From Garcia nutans (taxonomy: Eukaryota > Streptophyta > Magnoliopsida > Malpighiales > Euphorbiaceae): a stretch of 64,000 nt of DNA. Each line of letters starts with the position of its first letter. The stretch's first letter is position 1. Shown here piece by piece: positions 1 through 16,100 of the stretch. A program made the position numbers and the translations under genes. The notes beneath the pieces were generated by a model. The model was not told the origin of the DNA and made no database searches. It saw only the letters and a program-made list of their open reading frames with translations. The DNA is taken from NCBI GenBank assembly GCA_947685225.1, contig CANTUV010000035.1, positions 7,075,501 to 7,139,500 on the forward strand. Direction: 5' to 3'.

Positions 1-237
1 GGAAAATGCAATTTCTAAAATTAGCTCATAAAAATCAGATGTTCAAGAGTGCATCTCTGCAACCGGACAGTTAAATAAATTAGAGCTACAGGACATTGGA
101 ACAAGGACCATTAAATTGGTAGTTGGATGGAGCAGCTGCAAGGTAAGAATTAACTTACAATCTCATGTAGAAATGGCATGAGTCTGAAAAAATGATATGG
201 ACAGAAGAAATCATATTGCGGAATTATGTGCATATAC

Positions 238-3125
<2,888 letters not shown>

Positions 3126-3302
3126 ATTTTGGTGTCATAACTAAGAGTTACAAAGGAGATTTTCCCCGTATTAGGAAATGAAGGAATTTGTGATATGTCT
3201 GAGGCACTAGAGGGTTCTGTTCGCTGAAATATATGGTTTGATCCTGTTCTAATGGGTGGTATCCCAAGAAACTGGGACTTACGCCATGACCATGACCCAT
3301 CA

Positions 3303-3478
3303 TTGTTTGGTTGCCTATCATTCCAGAATGAGTACCTTCATATACATGTTGCCTTGAAGTATTCTTCCATGTTTTCTGCATTAAAGGATACTTGATTGTT
3401 TGGTCGGTTGCCTGTCATTCCAGATTGAGTACCTTCATCTACATGTTGCCTTGAAGTATCCTTCCATGTTTCCTGCAT
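3303..3478 (-). repeat. 97-bp tandem duplication in the last kinesin exon
   Basis: The segment running from the TTGTTTGG motif to TTCTGCAT at 3303-3381 recurs, diverged, at 3396-3478; for example AGTACCTTCA occurs at 3331 and 3428. The 97-bp offset is not a multiple of three, so the duplication breaks the reading frame of the kinesin tail exon. The two translated copies are recognisably alike (TWKNTSRQHVYEG and TWKDTSRQHVDEG). Confidence 0.8.
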
Positions 3479-5037
3479 GGCAAGGCCAATACCAAATTAG
3501 AAGATAAAATCTGGCAATCGAATTTTACACAGAAGCTCAATAACATCTATTGTTTGTCGTGATAATGTGATTGGATATGCATAGGAAAGACGCAGTAAGA
3601 ACAATCATAGATAGAATGATATGCAAAATCTTAAGTCAAGCGAAGATTGAACAGTATAAATAATCCTAGATGGGTGAGGGTGAGGCAATTTTTTTTTCTT
3701 TGTGGGATTGATTTGGCTTCAATTAGAGTTCAAATTTCAAACTTGCAAGCTCACATCCCTGAGAACAACTCTAATACCACTGAGGCAACGGCTCATTGCC
3801 CATTGGTGTGAGGAGCTAATTTAAAATAGAAAGGGAAAGAGAAAAAGAAGGAATACAGAGACACTTACTAGCATAATTATTGTATCTGTACCTTATGATG
3901 ATGGCTATAATCAGTACAAAGGGATGAAGCTGATGGAAAGCCTTCGCTACAAGGAGAAGCCCATGTCCTCAACACTGGGCATGAAGTGCGCAAATTTTGA
4001 GAATGCTTGCCAGGTGTGCCAAACTAGGAACCTTGCATGCCAACCCAATGGTCAGAACTCCTTCGCAGCCTCATGTATGCTGGAGGGGATTGATCATAAG
4101 ACAGCGTGCAATAAGAACTATGGTGCTCCTCCCGGCAAAAAGTACCCCAGGATCCCAAGGTCCACTGGAAAATGACCTGGAACCAAAATCTTGATATTGT
4201 TGGGACATGCAAGATCTAGAAAATGATTGACCAATGCATGAACCGTATCCTGTGGGAGCATGCCTGCCAAAAGTCGAAATCAGGGACTGCTTCTTATCTG
4301 TAAACCCCCGCATTATTGTCCAATCTTCAATTATTACTCCAAGTTTAGCTGCAAGGTTCAACAAATTTTTCTCATCGAATCCTCTAATCCCATGAGCAAG
4401 CTCCACAGGTTTCCTTGCACTTCTCGTTGGTTGTGGATGAGTTGATCCCTCATTGCCATTTCAAACTGAAGCTCAGTGTTAGCCATTCCCTATATTAATT
4501 TGAAGCAATTGTTAAAAACCATTGTTCTAGCACACAAGATGATTCATTGGTTCAAAACTTATATTTAAAATGCCCAAATGGCTAAAAACACAACGGTAAT
4601 CATGACAGTTCAAAGTCATTTTTTGGTGGGAAATCAACATTAGCATAATATGTCCTTGGTTTCAATATTCATAAAATATATGGTAAATTTGGTTTCAATA
4701 TTCATAAAATCAACGGTGAATTCATAGTGAGTTGTAATCATCGCTTCCCTAGACTATCCTTGGGCAACAATTACTTACTACTGATATATTGATAACCTAC
4801 ACCAGCATAATGTTAGAATGTGAATACAGAAATGAATCAAATAATCACAAAACTCAATTAAGGGGAGATTGATTACTGCAAAGCATTTTCTCACCAGAAG
4901 CCTATATTGACTAAGAATCCGCAAATATGTTTTATCGCCATCCTTGCTAATGGTTTTCTCAATCATATCTTGAAGTTGGCATCGATGCTTCTTATTTGCT
5001 TCAATTTCCTACAAAGAAATAAAGGTGATGCCCTGAT

Positions 5038-5221
5038 TGTTAATCTTTTGGTTAGAAAGAATAGTTTTCTCTGTAAAATTCTCTGTTTCATTCAATTTAC
5101 ACAAAGCTTAGTTATAGTATTACACTGTCACTATATATGGTAAGTATTAATAACACAATATTTTCTTCCTGATTAGGTGCAGATTTGGAGAATCAATCAC
5201 TTGATCCTAGTTTAGTCAACA
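5038..5221 (-). repeat. Copia-1 3' LTR
   Basis: 184 bp, the same length as the 5' copy, preceded on the element strand by a TTGAGGGGGAG polypurine tract. CTGAT flanks it at 5033-5037. Confidence 0.95.
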
Positions 5222-8200
5222 CTCCCCCTCAAGTTGAGTAGTGGGATCTCCAATACCCAACTTGTCAAGCGTAGAATGAAATAACCTTCCACAAACTGCT
5301 TTAGTTAAGATGTCTGCCAGCTGGTCCTCTGATCGAATAAACGGTAGCTCTACTATGCCTTCTTCAATCTTTTCCTTGATAAAGTGTCGATCAACTTCTA
5401 CATGTTTGGTTCTATCATGCTGTACAGGATTCTCGGAGATACTTATAGCAGCTTTATTATCACACTTTATTCTGCATGGAAGACGTGGTGCAAAACCAAT
5501 CTCGGTCATTAATTTCCTTACCCACAAAAGTTCTGTTAAACCTTTTGCAATCCCACGAAACTCAGCTTCTGCACTGGATAAGGATACAACCTTCTGCTTT
5601 TTACTTCTCCATGTTACCAGATTACCTCCGACTAAGGTAAAATATCCCGAAGTAGATCTTCTGTCGTTTGGGTTACCAGCCCAGTCAGCATCTGTGTAGA
5701 CTTCAATATCCAAATGTCCATTTTTTCCAAACACAATCCCTCTCCCTATCGTTCTTTTAAGATATCGAACAATTCTCAAGACTGCCTCCATATGATCTTC
5801 CTATGGTTGATGCATAAATTGACTTACTACACCTACAGCATATGCAATATCTGGTCGTGTATGAGCTAGATAGATTAGTCTCCCAACGAGCCTCTGATAT
5901 CTCTCTTTGTCTGCCAAATCTACTCCTTCTCTGATTTGAAGCCCATGGTTTATTATCATAGGAGTTTCTACCGGTTTGCAATCAATCATGCCAGTCTCAG
6001 CTAAAAGGTCAAGTATGTACTTCCTTTGAGATATAAAGATACCCCTTTTTGATCTTAGCACCTCAATTCCCAAGAAATACTTTAGTCCCCCCAAATCCTT
6101 CATCTCAAATTCAGAGAATAAATTTTCTTTCAACTTGTCAATTTCCTCAGAGTCGCTCCCTGTTATAATCATATCATCCACATAAATAATTAAACAAGTG
6201 ATAAGATTATCTCTCCTCTTCAGAAACAAAGTATGATCTCCATTACTCTGTCTATATACGTACTTCTTCATCACCATAGTAAATCTACCAAACCATGCTC
6301 GAGGAGATTGCTTCAAACCATATAGTGCTTTCTTTAATCTGCAAACTTCATCTTTATGAAACTGTTCTTGAAACCCTGGAGGTGCCTCCATGTAAACTTC
6401 CTCTCTCAAATCCCCGTGAAGGAAGGCATTCTTGACATCAAATTGATGGAGCGCCCAGTCTTGGTTTGCTGCAACGGAAAATAGGATCCGAATTGTATCA
6501 ATTTTAGCAACAGGGGAGAAGGTTTCCGAATAATCAATACCATATGTCTGTGTATAACCCTTAGCAACCAGCCTGGCTTTATATCACTCTATTGTCCCAT
6601 CAGCTTTGTGTTTGATGGTAAACACCCATTTACAATCAACTGGGCGTTTTCCTTTTGGAAGTATGCATTTTTCCCAAGTTTTATTTCGTTCAAGTGCCTC
6701 CATTTCATCATTCATTGCCTGCCACCATTCCCTTTTTTGTTTTGCCTCTTCTACAGTTCTTGGTATTGATTCTGAATATAATATAGTGGCAAATACTTTT
6801 GCTGCATTCGAGACACTCCCCCTGACAGCATTACCTACCGGATACCTTGAAGCTCTAGGCACATGTTCTGGAGAATATCTCCTAGGTGGTACTCCTCGAT
6901 TAGCCCTTGGAGGTAAGGCATATGCTCCTGTTCTTTCTGTTTCAGATAATTGAAGTTCATGGTTATCATCAAAAGAAAGTGATCTAATCGGACTTACCTC
7001 TTGTAGGACTTCCATAGAGGGTGGATCACTTGACGGTGTACTTGGCTCGTTGATCTGTTCCATATCACAAGATAGCTCGGTGGTCCTGAGGCAAGGCTCT
7101 TTTGGGACTCCTTCTGTGACAATTAGGCTATCTAACCAAGCGATGAAGTCACTCTGTAACTCCCCCTGAAGACTAGGTTGGTTATCATAGTAAAATTCGG
7201 TTTCAAGAAAATCACAATCCATAGTGACATAAATGCGACGTGTATCAGGATGATAACATCGATAACCCTTTTGATTAATGCCATACCCAACAAAAACACA
7301 TTTACAGGAACACGGGTCAAATTTAGTGCGTTCATGTTTAGGAATGTGAACATATACAGAACATCCAAAGACGCGTGGAGGAAGGGTTAGGGTTTGTGGT
7401 ATATCTGTGTGTGTGGAGAAAAACTGGAGAGGAGTTTGGTGTTTAAGTATTTTTGTAGGAAGTCTATTGGTTAAATAAACCGAGGTGGCAATAGCCTCAG
7501 GCCAAAAAGATTTCGGGACTCGGGATTCAAACATCAGTGACCGGGTCATTTCTAGAAGAAACCTATTTTTCCTTTCCGCAACTCCATTTTGTTGGGGGGT
7601 ATTGGGGCAGGTAGTTTGGTGAACAATACCATTATCAGTAAAAAACCGCTTCATGATATGATTAACATATTCCCCCCCATTGTCAGATCTTAAAACTCAA
7701 ATTTTTTTGTTGTATTGTGTAAGAACCATGTTGTAGAAGGCAACAAATTTTTCAGGAACCTCTGATTTTTGTTTTAGAAAATATATCCAGGTCATCCGAG
7801 AACAATCATCAATAAACAACACAAAATATTGAAATTGACTACTTGAATTTGGGGCAGGACCCCACACATCAGAATGAACTAAAGAAAACAACGAATCAAC
7901 TCTAGTATTAGTTGCCAAAAAAGAAGTCCCATGGCTCTTTGCCAAAATGCATGTTTCACAAGAAAACATTTCATTATTATTTTTGAATAAAGTAGGAAAA
8001 ATAATTTTAAGATAGTTGAGAGACGGGTGACCTAGACGTCTGTGCCAAAGCCATATTTGCCTGTCAGGTGTCCCATGAGCCAACATTGCAGTTCCGTGTT
8101 GAGCCACCTCGTCAACATGGTAGAGACCACCGCGTTCAGTACCACGCCCAATGATCATCCCCATAGGAATGTCCTGCAAAAGGCAAAAATTTGAAAACAT

Positions 8201-9769
8201 GAGTACCACACAATTTAATTCTTTAGTTACTTGACTAATCAATAGCAGTTTACAAGACAACGACGGCACATAAAGACATTTGGATAATTTCAATGTTGGA
8301 GATATAGAAATAGTCCCGGCTCCTTTTACTTCGGATAATTCCCCATTAGCTGATTGAATATGGGTTCTGTGAGGATTTCTAGGCTCAATTATGTCTTTTG
8401 GATCATGGGTCATAGTGTCAGTGGCCCCACAATCGAATATCCAATTAGACATTTTTCCCAGAATTTCTGTTACATGGTAAGTCTCGGAAATTGGTGGGCC
8501 AAGATTCTGTTGGAATTGGGCTAACTGTTGCTGGGCTTGTTTAAAAACTGGTGGGCCAAGTTGGGATTGGGCTAAGTCTTGTTGGGCTTTGTTTGTTCCT
8601 TTAATACTACAAAACCCATACCCTCTTTTATTTCTTTTTACCCATTCCCGATTCCCATTAGAGTTAGGGTTACCTCCCTTTTCCTTTGCTACAGCCGCCA
8701 TGCCTGCACCTGTCTGGTCTCTCCGTTCCATGCGCCTGCCGTGGCTCTCATGACTGCCGTTGGTGTTTTCGGTAGCCCCATGGTTGCCAACACCAGTGGC
8801 AGTCTTCCCACTCCCCTGTGTTCTGTGACTGTCGTCCCACCATTCTGGGAATCCAATGAGTTTGAAGCAATTTTCCCTAGTATGCTTCTTCATCCCGTAG
8901 TGGCTACAGACCAGGTGAGATTTATCCTCGCGCTGTGATGATCGATGATCTGAGCGCTTCTGTCCATTTGGATTCTGTCCCTTTTCTGTGTTCCTCAAAA
9001 CGAATCTGGATTTCTCTTTGGCTACTAATCCAGACCCTATGCCCGATGATGATGAATCATCTGGGTTGGTTGCCGGTTTCATAATTTGGAGCCTGTCGGC
9101 CTCCCTTCGTACAGTGGCGTATGCCGATTCAACTGTGGGCAGGGCATCTTGTTTCAAGATGTCTCTTCGAATATTATCAAAATTTTCATCTAGGTCTGAT
9201 AAGAACTGATACAATCTGTGTTCTTGAATTATTTTGTTATATTTTGTTGTTCCCTCAATGCAACAGTTCATAGGGTTTGGTTGCTTTCTATCAATGTTCA
9301 TCCAGATTGCTTGTAACACGTTCCAATATTCTTCCAATGATTGAGAACCCTGCACTTGCTTATTTGCCTTCATGTGTAGATCGTAAATCTGAGGGGAGTC
9401 AGTGCCACTCCCATAAGTAATGGCCAGCCCATCCCATAGGGCCTTTGCAGTAGGGTATTCTGCTACCTTGTTAACTAACCTTGGTTCAATGTTTTGTATG
9501 AGCCACAAAAACACCATTAAGTCTGCTTGCTCCCATGCTGCAAATGTTGCATCTGATTCTTCTGGTGGTTTTGGTTGCCCACTGATGTGTTGAGTTCTGC
9601 CTCTGCCTCCAATGGCAACTCGCATCAATCTTGCCCATAAGGGATAATTATCCCCATCGAGTTTTAGCCCCAGATTCAAATTGTCTGAATTAATTTGAGT
9701 TGACTGCCCTCCTGAATTGGTTTTGAGCAAATTTGCAATTTGCAATGATAGTTCCTCAGAAGTTGCCAT
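5216..9769 (-). CDS. Copia-1 gag-pol polyprotein with three in-frame stops
   Basis: One continuous reading frame of 1518 codons from the ATG at 9769 to a stop at 5216, broken only by stops at 7697-7699, 6584-6586 and 5801-5803, with no frameshift. Order: gag (UBN2-type, about 9769-8900); a zinc-knuckle remnant CSHYGMKKHTRENC whose second cysteine is tyrosine; protease IFDCGATDTMTH; GAG-prepol (LWHRRLGHPS); integrase core (SDVWGPAP, the DNGGEY region, TTCPNTPQQNGVAERKN); reverse transcriptase (FDVKNAFLHGDL region, IIYVDDMIITG); and RNase H (YTDADWAGNPNDRRSTSGY). The first two stops are TGA where a CGA arginine codon would fit, consistent with C-to-T change at CpG. The element makes and integrates its own DNA copies; this copy would need stop readthrough or trans help. 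Confidence 0.93.
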
Positions 9770-9871
9770 AGCCTGTCGGTTTTGGAATCAAAAAAGAGGT
9801 TTGTTTAATGGTAAATGATGAGCAATTTTAGAACAGTAATCCCTGGATCATGAAACCATGCTCTGATACCA

Positions 9872-10055
9872 TGTTAATCTTTTGGTTAGAAAGAATAGTT
9901 TTCTCTGTAAAATTCTCTGTTTCATTCAATTTACACAAAGCTTAGTTATAGTATTACACTGTCACTATATATGATAAGTATTAATAACACAATATTTTCT
10001 TCCTGATTAGGTGCAGATTTGGAGAATCAATCACTTGATCCTAGTTTAGTCAACA
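9872..10055 (-). repeat. Copia-1 5' LTR
   Basis: 184 bp, TGTTGAC...TTAACA on the element strand. It matches 5038-5221 except for one A/G difference in the TATATG(A/G)TAAG stretch. CTGAT follows at 10056-10060. Confidence 0.95.
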
Positions 10056-11069
10056 CTGATAAAAAAATAAAAAAGGTTTATGATCCTTATGAGCCTAGTG
10101 GAAGTAGGGACTTCACCTTTTGGTAATTGATGCCAGCCTCATCATTGTCTAGGATTTTGTCAAGAATGACTTGCCGCCTTGCTCTCAAAGCTTCTACAAC
10201 TGCTCCTTCTTTTTCAATAGCCTATGAAAGAGAGAAGGAAAATTAAAACGCGTGATTCTTTTTACAATGAATTACAACTTAAGGAATAACTCAATAATCG
10301 TTGCTTCTTTTTGGCCTGCAACAGGAAAGTATCATTTATATATAAGCAACTCATGAATTATCCACAATTATGTTTCTGTTTTCTTCCATATCAACCACAT
10401 CGCACCAAAAAGGAAAATGGAAAGGAGAAACAGTCATGAAATAGTCCCCAATTCAGGTTAAAGTTCAGTTGATATTTACTAACAGGAGAAACCTAAACAT
10501 AGAGAAGAGAATATTCCAGTTAGACATTATAAACATGCTTCCTAGCTATTCTAAACACAATATAATTGAACTACCATTGTGTAAACACATCTAAAAGATA
10601 TCTCATTTCAAGTAAATGCATATATGAAACTAGCTAAATAAATACCCACTAATTCTTGTGCCCACTTTCCTAGACATGGTCACGTGGTTGAACAATGCTG
10701 GCATCATCTAACCTGTTGTTTTGCAATAACATCATCAAGATGTTGGAGCTCCATGCGGTTACGAAGATTAGTCTCCTCAAGCTCAAATAACGCCTTTTGT
10801 AAGTTTATTCATTCCTGAACATTTTCACTGGTTTCATGGCTTAAAATATCCAACCATGAAAGTTCATCATCCATAGCTTTTTCAGCAGGTTTGACACTTA
10901 GTTGGGATTCCTTTTCAGCCAATTCTTTTTTCAAACGGCAAACCTGAATCTGTATGATCAAGCATGTCACTTTGGGATTCAAATTGACTGCTAACTGAAC
11001 TAACACATATAAAATGCATGCAACAGCTTGCCTGAAGACTATCAAATAATTATTCAGTTTAAGACACAT

Positions 11070-12555
11070 TAGGATACATTTTGTCTAAATGCTACAGTCA
11101 TAACTTAGATGTTAGGAGCGCGCTACTTTCATTTAAGTTTTAAATTTGAGTTTTAAGTATTTTCTTTCTCTGCATGTAATTAATAAAAAAAACTAAATGA
11201 TTACAATCAATTTTAATTATAAGTTTTTTTTTCATAAAAATTATTTATTTACTTATTTAAAAATAAATTTTATTTACAATAAACAAATAAACTTATTTAA
11301 AAATTTAGATATATTGCAACTAAAAAAATAATGAAAAAATATTAAATTAACTAGATTTTATTTTAAACATCTAATTTAAGAAAAAAATAAATTTAATTTA
11401 GGGAATTCATAATTAAAAATCAATTTAATTATTTTATTTTATTTTAAAAATAAAAATGAATTTTAATTTCATTCTCTTAAAAAAAATGCTTTTTAAATTT
11501 TTTTATTATATTTAAAAATCAAAATTAATTAATAAGAGAGCGATAGAGAATCACTCATCCCTTTTTTAGGATTCTCATTACTCATCTATTTTATAAAACT
11601 AAATAATATAAATAAAAATAATTCATTCTCATTCCAACCAAATGCCCCCAATATTATTATTCAACTTTTGAGAAAATTTTGGAAATGTTGTTAAAATAGC
11701 ATGCTAAGTTTAATTTTATACAAATATTTTTTTTTTTCAGTTTTTCATAAGTTACATATATCATAATGATACTATTTAATATAAATATCCACTGTATATT
11801 ATTTTTTTCAGTTTTTTCTTTCAATGGTGACCTTTATATATTCAATTGGATAATAAGTTCACAGTTTATATATTTTTATTCATTAATGGCTTTTATATAT
11901 TTCAATAGAAATAGTTGGTATGCATTCAAAAGTTTGTCTATGATTTGATCCATTTGAATTTGAATTTCTTCGAAAAAAAAGAACCTTACTAGATACACTT
12001 TTTTTTTATCACTCCCCACTTCATCTCATTTTCCCTTATAAATAGGGAAAAGTAAAGCAACAAAACTATAAAAAGGATTCATTTTTCTTCCTTTCTCTAA
12101 TTCCCCTTCAAAGATTTTCCCTTTCACTTGTTTTTTTTCTCATCAAAATAATGATCACATCATTTTCTAAAAATCCTAATTTCTCTAAACATGATAATGA
12201 AAAATCCAAACATAAAATGTATACTTGCATATTCGTAAATAAATCAAATCGGGCGTGTAAATATTGAAATGATTGTTAAAATATAATTAAAAAGTATATA
12301 TATTTGAAGGATTCTTTGTGTTAAAAGAAAAAAAACAAAAATTGGAAAAAAAAAAAACAAAAATACTTACCAAATATATAAATTTTGATATAAAATATAA
12401 TTTTAAAAAAATAAATATGTTGATTTTGATAAATATGGATATTGAGTAACTACATTTATCAACGTAACACTGAAAGAAAAGTGTGCATGCATGGTTGCCA
12501 TATATAATACTGACTTGGCAAACGAAATGTGTTACTTTGTCAGGCTGAGGCAGTT
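11070..12555. other. AT-rich intergenic region
   Basis: This stretch between the truncated kinesin and the small open reading frame is dominated by poly-A, poly-T and TTTAAA-type runs. I see no exon of the missing kinesin motor domain, no LTR and no RNA gene. 12000-12120 is less AT-rich and pyrimidine-rich, and could be promoter or leader for the downstream short reading frame. Confidence 0.55.
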
Positions 12556-12759
12556 ATGAATGCAGGAGTTCACTCAAGGGGGCAAAATAATGATGGTTAG
12601 TGGTCGGTTGGTGCGTGTTACTCGCCGTTTTCGTCGTCGTCTTTATCCTTTGCTTTATGTTATTGTTCTTCTCATTTTTTTCTACCTCTCGACCGAGTCC
12701 AGCTTTCCTCTTCCTTCTCTCTTTTTTGTAACTGCAAATGATAGAAACGAAACCGACAA

Positions 12760-13088
12760 TGATAGACCAAGAAGATCATTCTGGTTGCCGAAGTCAAATC
12801 CTAAGTACCTTGACTAATTCAAAGTCTTGAGTGTTGTTGCTTGCTTGCTTGCTTAAATAAAGCTACATTATTATTTGATTTTTTTCCAGTATTAGTATTG
12901 ATTTGTTTGTTTTTATTTTGAATCAATTGTCCTTATTTATAGGAAAAATTGTTATGTAGCAGCAGTATAAATATATATGCTTATTCATCAATAAAGGCAA
13001 GCAAAATTTATCAAATTCTCTCTGGTTCATTTCTCACCATAAGCAGAATATCTGTTACTTTATTTTTAACTCTGATTGGGACCTAACA
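12760..13088 (+). repeat. Gypsy 5' LTR
   Basis: 329 bp from TGATAGACC to CCTAACA, with TATA-like sequence (GTATAAATATATATG) at about 12965. The primer site follows one base later. Confidence 0.93.
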
Positions 13089-13158
13089 TTGGTATCAGAG
13101 CTCTTTTTTTTTTTTTTCCTTCTCTTCTATCCCATTTCTTTCTTTTCCTATTGTTCCT

Positions 13159-16100
13159 ATGGCAACTAACAGGGAACGAATTGAGACCTTAGAAACAGGG
13201 TTGGGGCAGCTCCAAGACACTATGGGTCGAATGGAAACTGGGGTTGCTGACAAATTGCAACGCTTAGAAGATATGATGTCAAAACTATCTGAGACAGTGT
13301 TGTCCTACCGAGATGGTGGTAGTAGCAACACCACTGAACGTTCAAGCCAGCCCCGTAGCAGAAATGATTCTACCGAAGGAGGGAGGCCAATGTTCTCCTC
13401 TAAATTGGCTAAACTCGAATTCCCAAAGTACTCTAGAACTGATCCAACAGAATGGCTCACACGAGCTAAACAGTTCTTTAACTTCCAAGCCACACCGGCA
13501 GCTGAAAAAGTATCATTAGCCTCCTATCACATGCAAGGAGAAGCTAATGAATGGTGGCAATGGTTACAAAGAACTTACCAGGAAGAAGAAGGCAAGGAGG
13601 TAACTTGGGAAATTTTTGAAGAAGAGTTATGGGCGAGGTTTTGTCCAACCAATTGTGAGGATTTTGATGAATCCCTATCTAAAATTCGTCAAATCAGCTC
13701 CTTGCGTGATTATCAGAAAGAATTCGAAAGGCTGGGCAACAAGGTTCGAGGATGGACACAGAAAGCTCTGGTTGGTACCTTCATGGGCGGATTAAAATCT
13801 GAGATTGCAGATGGAATTCGGATGTTTAAACCCAAAACTTTGAAAAGACGCAATCAGTTTAGCCAGAATGCGAGACGACCAACTTTCTCGGCAGAAGAAA
13901 GTCATTCGACCTAATACGGCGTCCCCCACTCCTTCTCCAATTAAAAAGGCGGAAACCCCGATACGGCGGTTAACTTGGGACCAGATGCAAAAAAGGCGTG
14001 CCCAAGGACTTTGTTTTAATTGTGAAGAGAAATTCACTCCGGGACATCGTTGCAAAGAACCTCAACTACTACTGTTAGATGGAGGTGATGAAAGCATAGA
14101 TGAAGATGATGATCAACCAGAGATATCTCTTCACGCACTCTCCGGCTGGTCGACTCATAGAACAATGCGGGTAATGGCACAAATTGGTTCTCATGCTATG
14201 GTGGCTTTGATTGACAGCGGGTCTACGCACAATTTCATCAATGACAGAGTAGCCAACATACTACAATTACCAGTAGTCCCAACCGAACCCAGCAACATCA
14301 AGGTTACGAATGGAGAGACACTTAAGTGCCATAGCCGATTCAATGAAGTCCCCCTACACCTCCAAGGTATCCCTTTTACTGTTACTTTGTATGCCTTACC
14401 TCTAATTGGATTGGATGTGGTCCTAGGGATTCAATGGCTGGAGAAATTGGGAACGGTGGCTTGTAATTGGCAACATCTAATGATGGAATTTCAATGGAAC
14501 AATAGTACTCACAGATTGTATGGGTTGGGAACACCGGTTATACAACCAGCATCCCTTCAGGCTGTTTCCAAGGAGACACGGCATGGAAGCTTAGTTTTTG
14601 CTGTTTGTGCTAACTCCACCATGAGTACAGTAGACATCCACCCTGATCTGCAGAAAATACTGGACCAGTACCAAGATTTGTTTCAAGTGTCGTCTCAATT
14701 ACCTCCACCAAGGGAAATATAGCATCACATCAACCTGAAGGAAGGTACTGAACCTATCAACATAAGGCCGTACAGGTATGCTTATTTCCAAAAAGCTGAA
14801 ATTGAGAAACAAGTGCATGACATGTTAGAATTTGGGCTGATAAGGTCTAGTACTAGTCCATTTTCCTCTCCTGTTTTATTGGTAAAAAAGAAAGATGGGT
14901 CTTGGCGGTTTTGTACTGACTACAGGGCACTTAATTCTGTCACAATCAAAGATAGGTTCCCTATCCCTACCGTCGATGACATGCTAGATGAGCTCCATGG
15001 AGCTACTTATTTTACCAAACTAGACCTTCGGGTGGGATTCCATCAGGTACGAGTTCATTCCACAGACATTCCAAAAACTGCTTTTCGAACTCATAATGGT
15101 CATTACGAATATCTAGTCATGCCCTTTGGATTATATAATGCTCCATCTACATTTCAAGCAGTCATGAACTCTATTTTCCGTCCCTTCCTCCGAAAATTTA
15201 TCTTAGTCTTTTTTGACGATATTCTTATCTATAGCCCCAACTGGACCATGCATCTTGAACATGTTAAAACAGCTCTAGAAATTCTGAGACAGCACCAATT
15301 TTTTATTAAGCTCTGTAAGTGTGCCTTTGGCTCTCAAGAATTAGAGTATTTGGGACATGTCGTCACTCCTCATGGGGTTAAAGTGGATCAAAATAAAATT
15401 TCAGCTATGTTGAATTGGCCTAAACCCACTAATATTTCTGAATTGCGTGGATTTTTAGGACTTACAGGTTATTACAGGAAGTTCGTCCGCAATTATGGGC
15501 TCATAGCACAGCCGCTCACTAATCTTTTGAAGAAGGGGAATTTCCACTGGACTAAGGCCATAGATACAGCTTTCCAGCAACTCAAATCTACAATGACAGC
15601 CACACCCACCCTTGCTGTGCCAAATTTTAATGACACCTTTGTCATTGAGTCAGATGCTTCAGGGGATGGCATCGGTGCAGGATTAACACAACAAGGCAGG
15701 CCGATTGCATTCATGAGTAGAGTTTTGGGCAGTAACAAACGGTCTTGGTCAATTTATGCAAAGGAGATGTTGGCTATCGTTCAAGCGATCCAGACTTGGA
15801 GACCATATTTGCTTGGCCGGAAATTCATTATTTATACTGATCAACGCAGCCTCAAGCACTTATTGGAGCAAAGAGTGGTAACGCCTAAACAACAAAAGTG
15901 GGTATCAAAACTCCTTGGGTATGATTATGAGATCCGCTACAAGCTAGGAAAGGAGAATAGTGCAGCTGATGCATTATCAAGGGTCCTCGGCAGTCCATGT
16001 TTAGAAGCTTTGTTTGTTTCCCAAACTCAATTGTGGGATACAATCAAAGAGGAAGCCAAAACTCATCCTTATATGATTAAGATCAGCAAAGAAGCATCAG

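Larger units (their letters stand above)
5038..10055 (-). mobile_element. Copia-1: nearly intact Ty1/copia LTR retrotransposon
   Basis: LTRs of 184 bp lie at 9872-10055 (5') and 5038-5221 (3'). On the element strand they begin TGTTGAC and end TTAACA. The flanking target duplication is CTGAT (5033-5037 and 10056-10060). The primer site TGGTATCAGAGC (initiator-Met tRNA type) lies at 9860-9871, directly next to the 5' LTR, and a purine-rich tract abuts the 3' LTR at about 5222-5232. The two LTRs differ at one position by eye, so the insertion is recent. It sits in an intron of the kinesin relic in the same orientation as that gene. Confidence 0.96.
3130..10943 (-). pseudogene. KIN8B: KIN-8-like kinesin pseudogene: stalk and tail exons only
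   Basis: Five exon blocks read in order on the minus strand: 10713-10943 (coiled-coil segment with [15 protein letters not shown] and HETSENVQE), 10117-10221 ([20 protein letters not shown]), 4895-5008 ([12 protein letters not shown]), 3892-4489 (MAMRDQLIHNQREVQ, later NLLNLAAKLGVIIEDW and QSPPAYMRLRRSSDHW) and about 3130-3474. Splice sites flank the first four. Plant KIN-8 kinesins are microtubule motors; no motor-domain exon is visible upstream of 10943, where AT-rich sequence begins. Damage: an in-frame TGA in the first block at the ENVQE/INLQ junction, a 2-bp insertion after LLMGL in the 4.4-kb block, further frame changes before the PPAYMRL segment, a TAG after it, and an out-of-frame 97-bp duplication in the last block. 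A Copia element fills the intron between 5009 and 10116. The KIN-8B assignment rests on sequence memory and on its position beside WDR5. Confidence 0.72.

Noticed and set aside
8579..8938. Plus-strand ORFs inside the Copia and LINE elements
   Set aside because: They are antisense shadows of gag-pol or ORF2 frames with recognisable domains on the other strand.
13089..13105. Possible tRNA gene (TGGTATCAGAGC)
   Set aside because: The 12-bp match is the retrotransposon primer-binding site beside an LTR; no cloverleaf follows. The same applies at 9860, 22540 and 51357.
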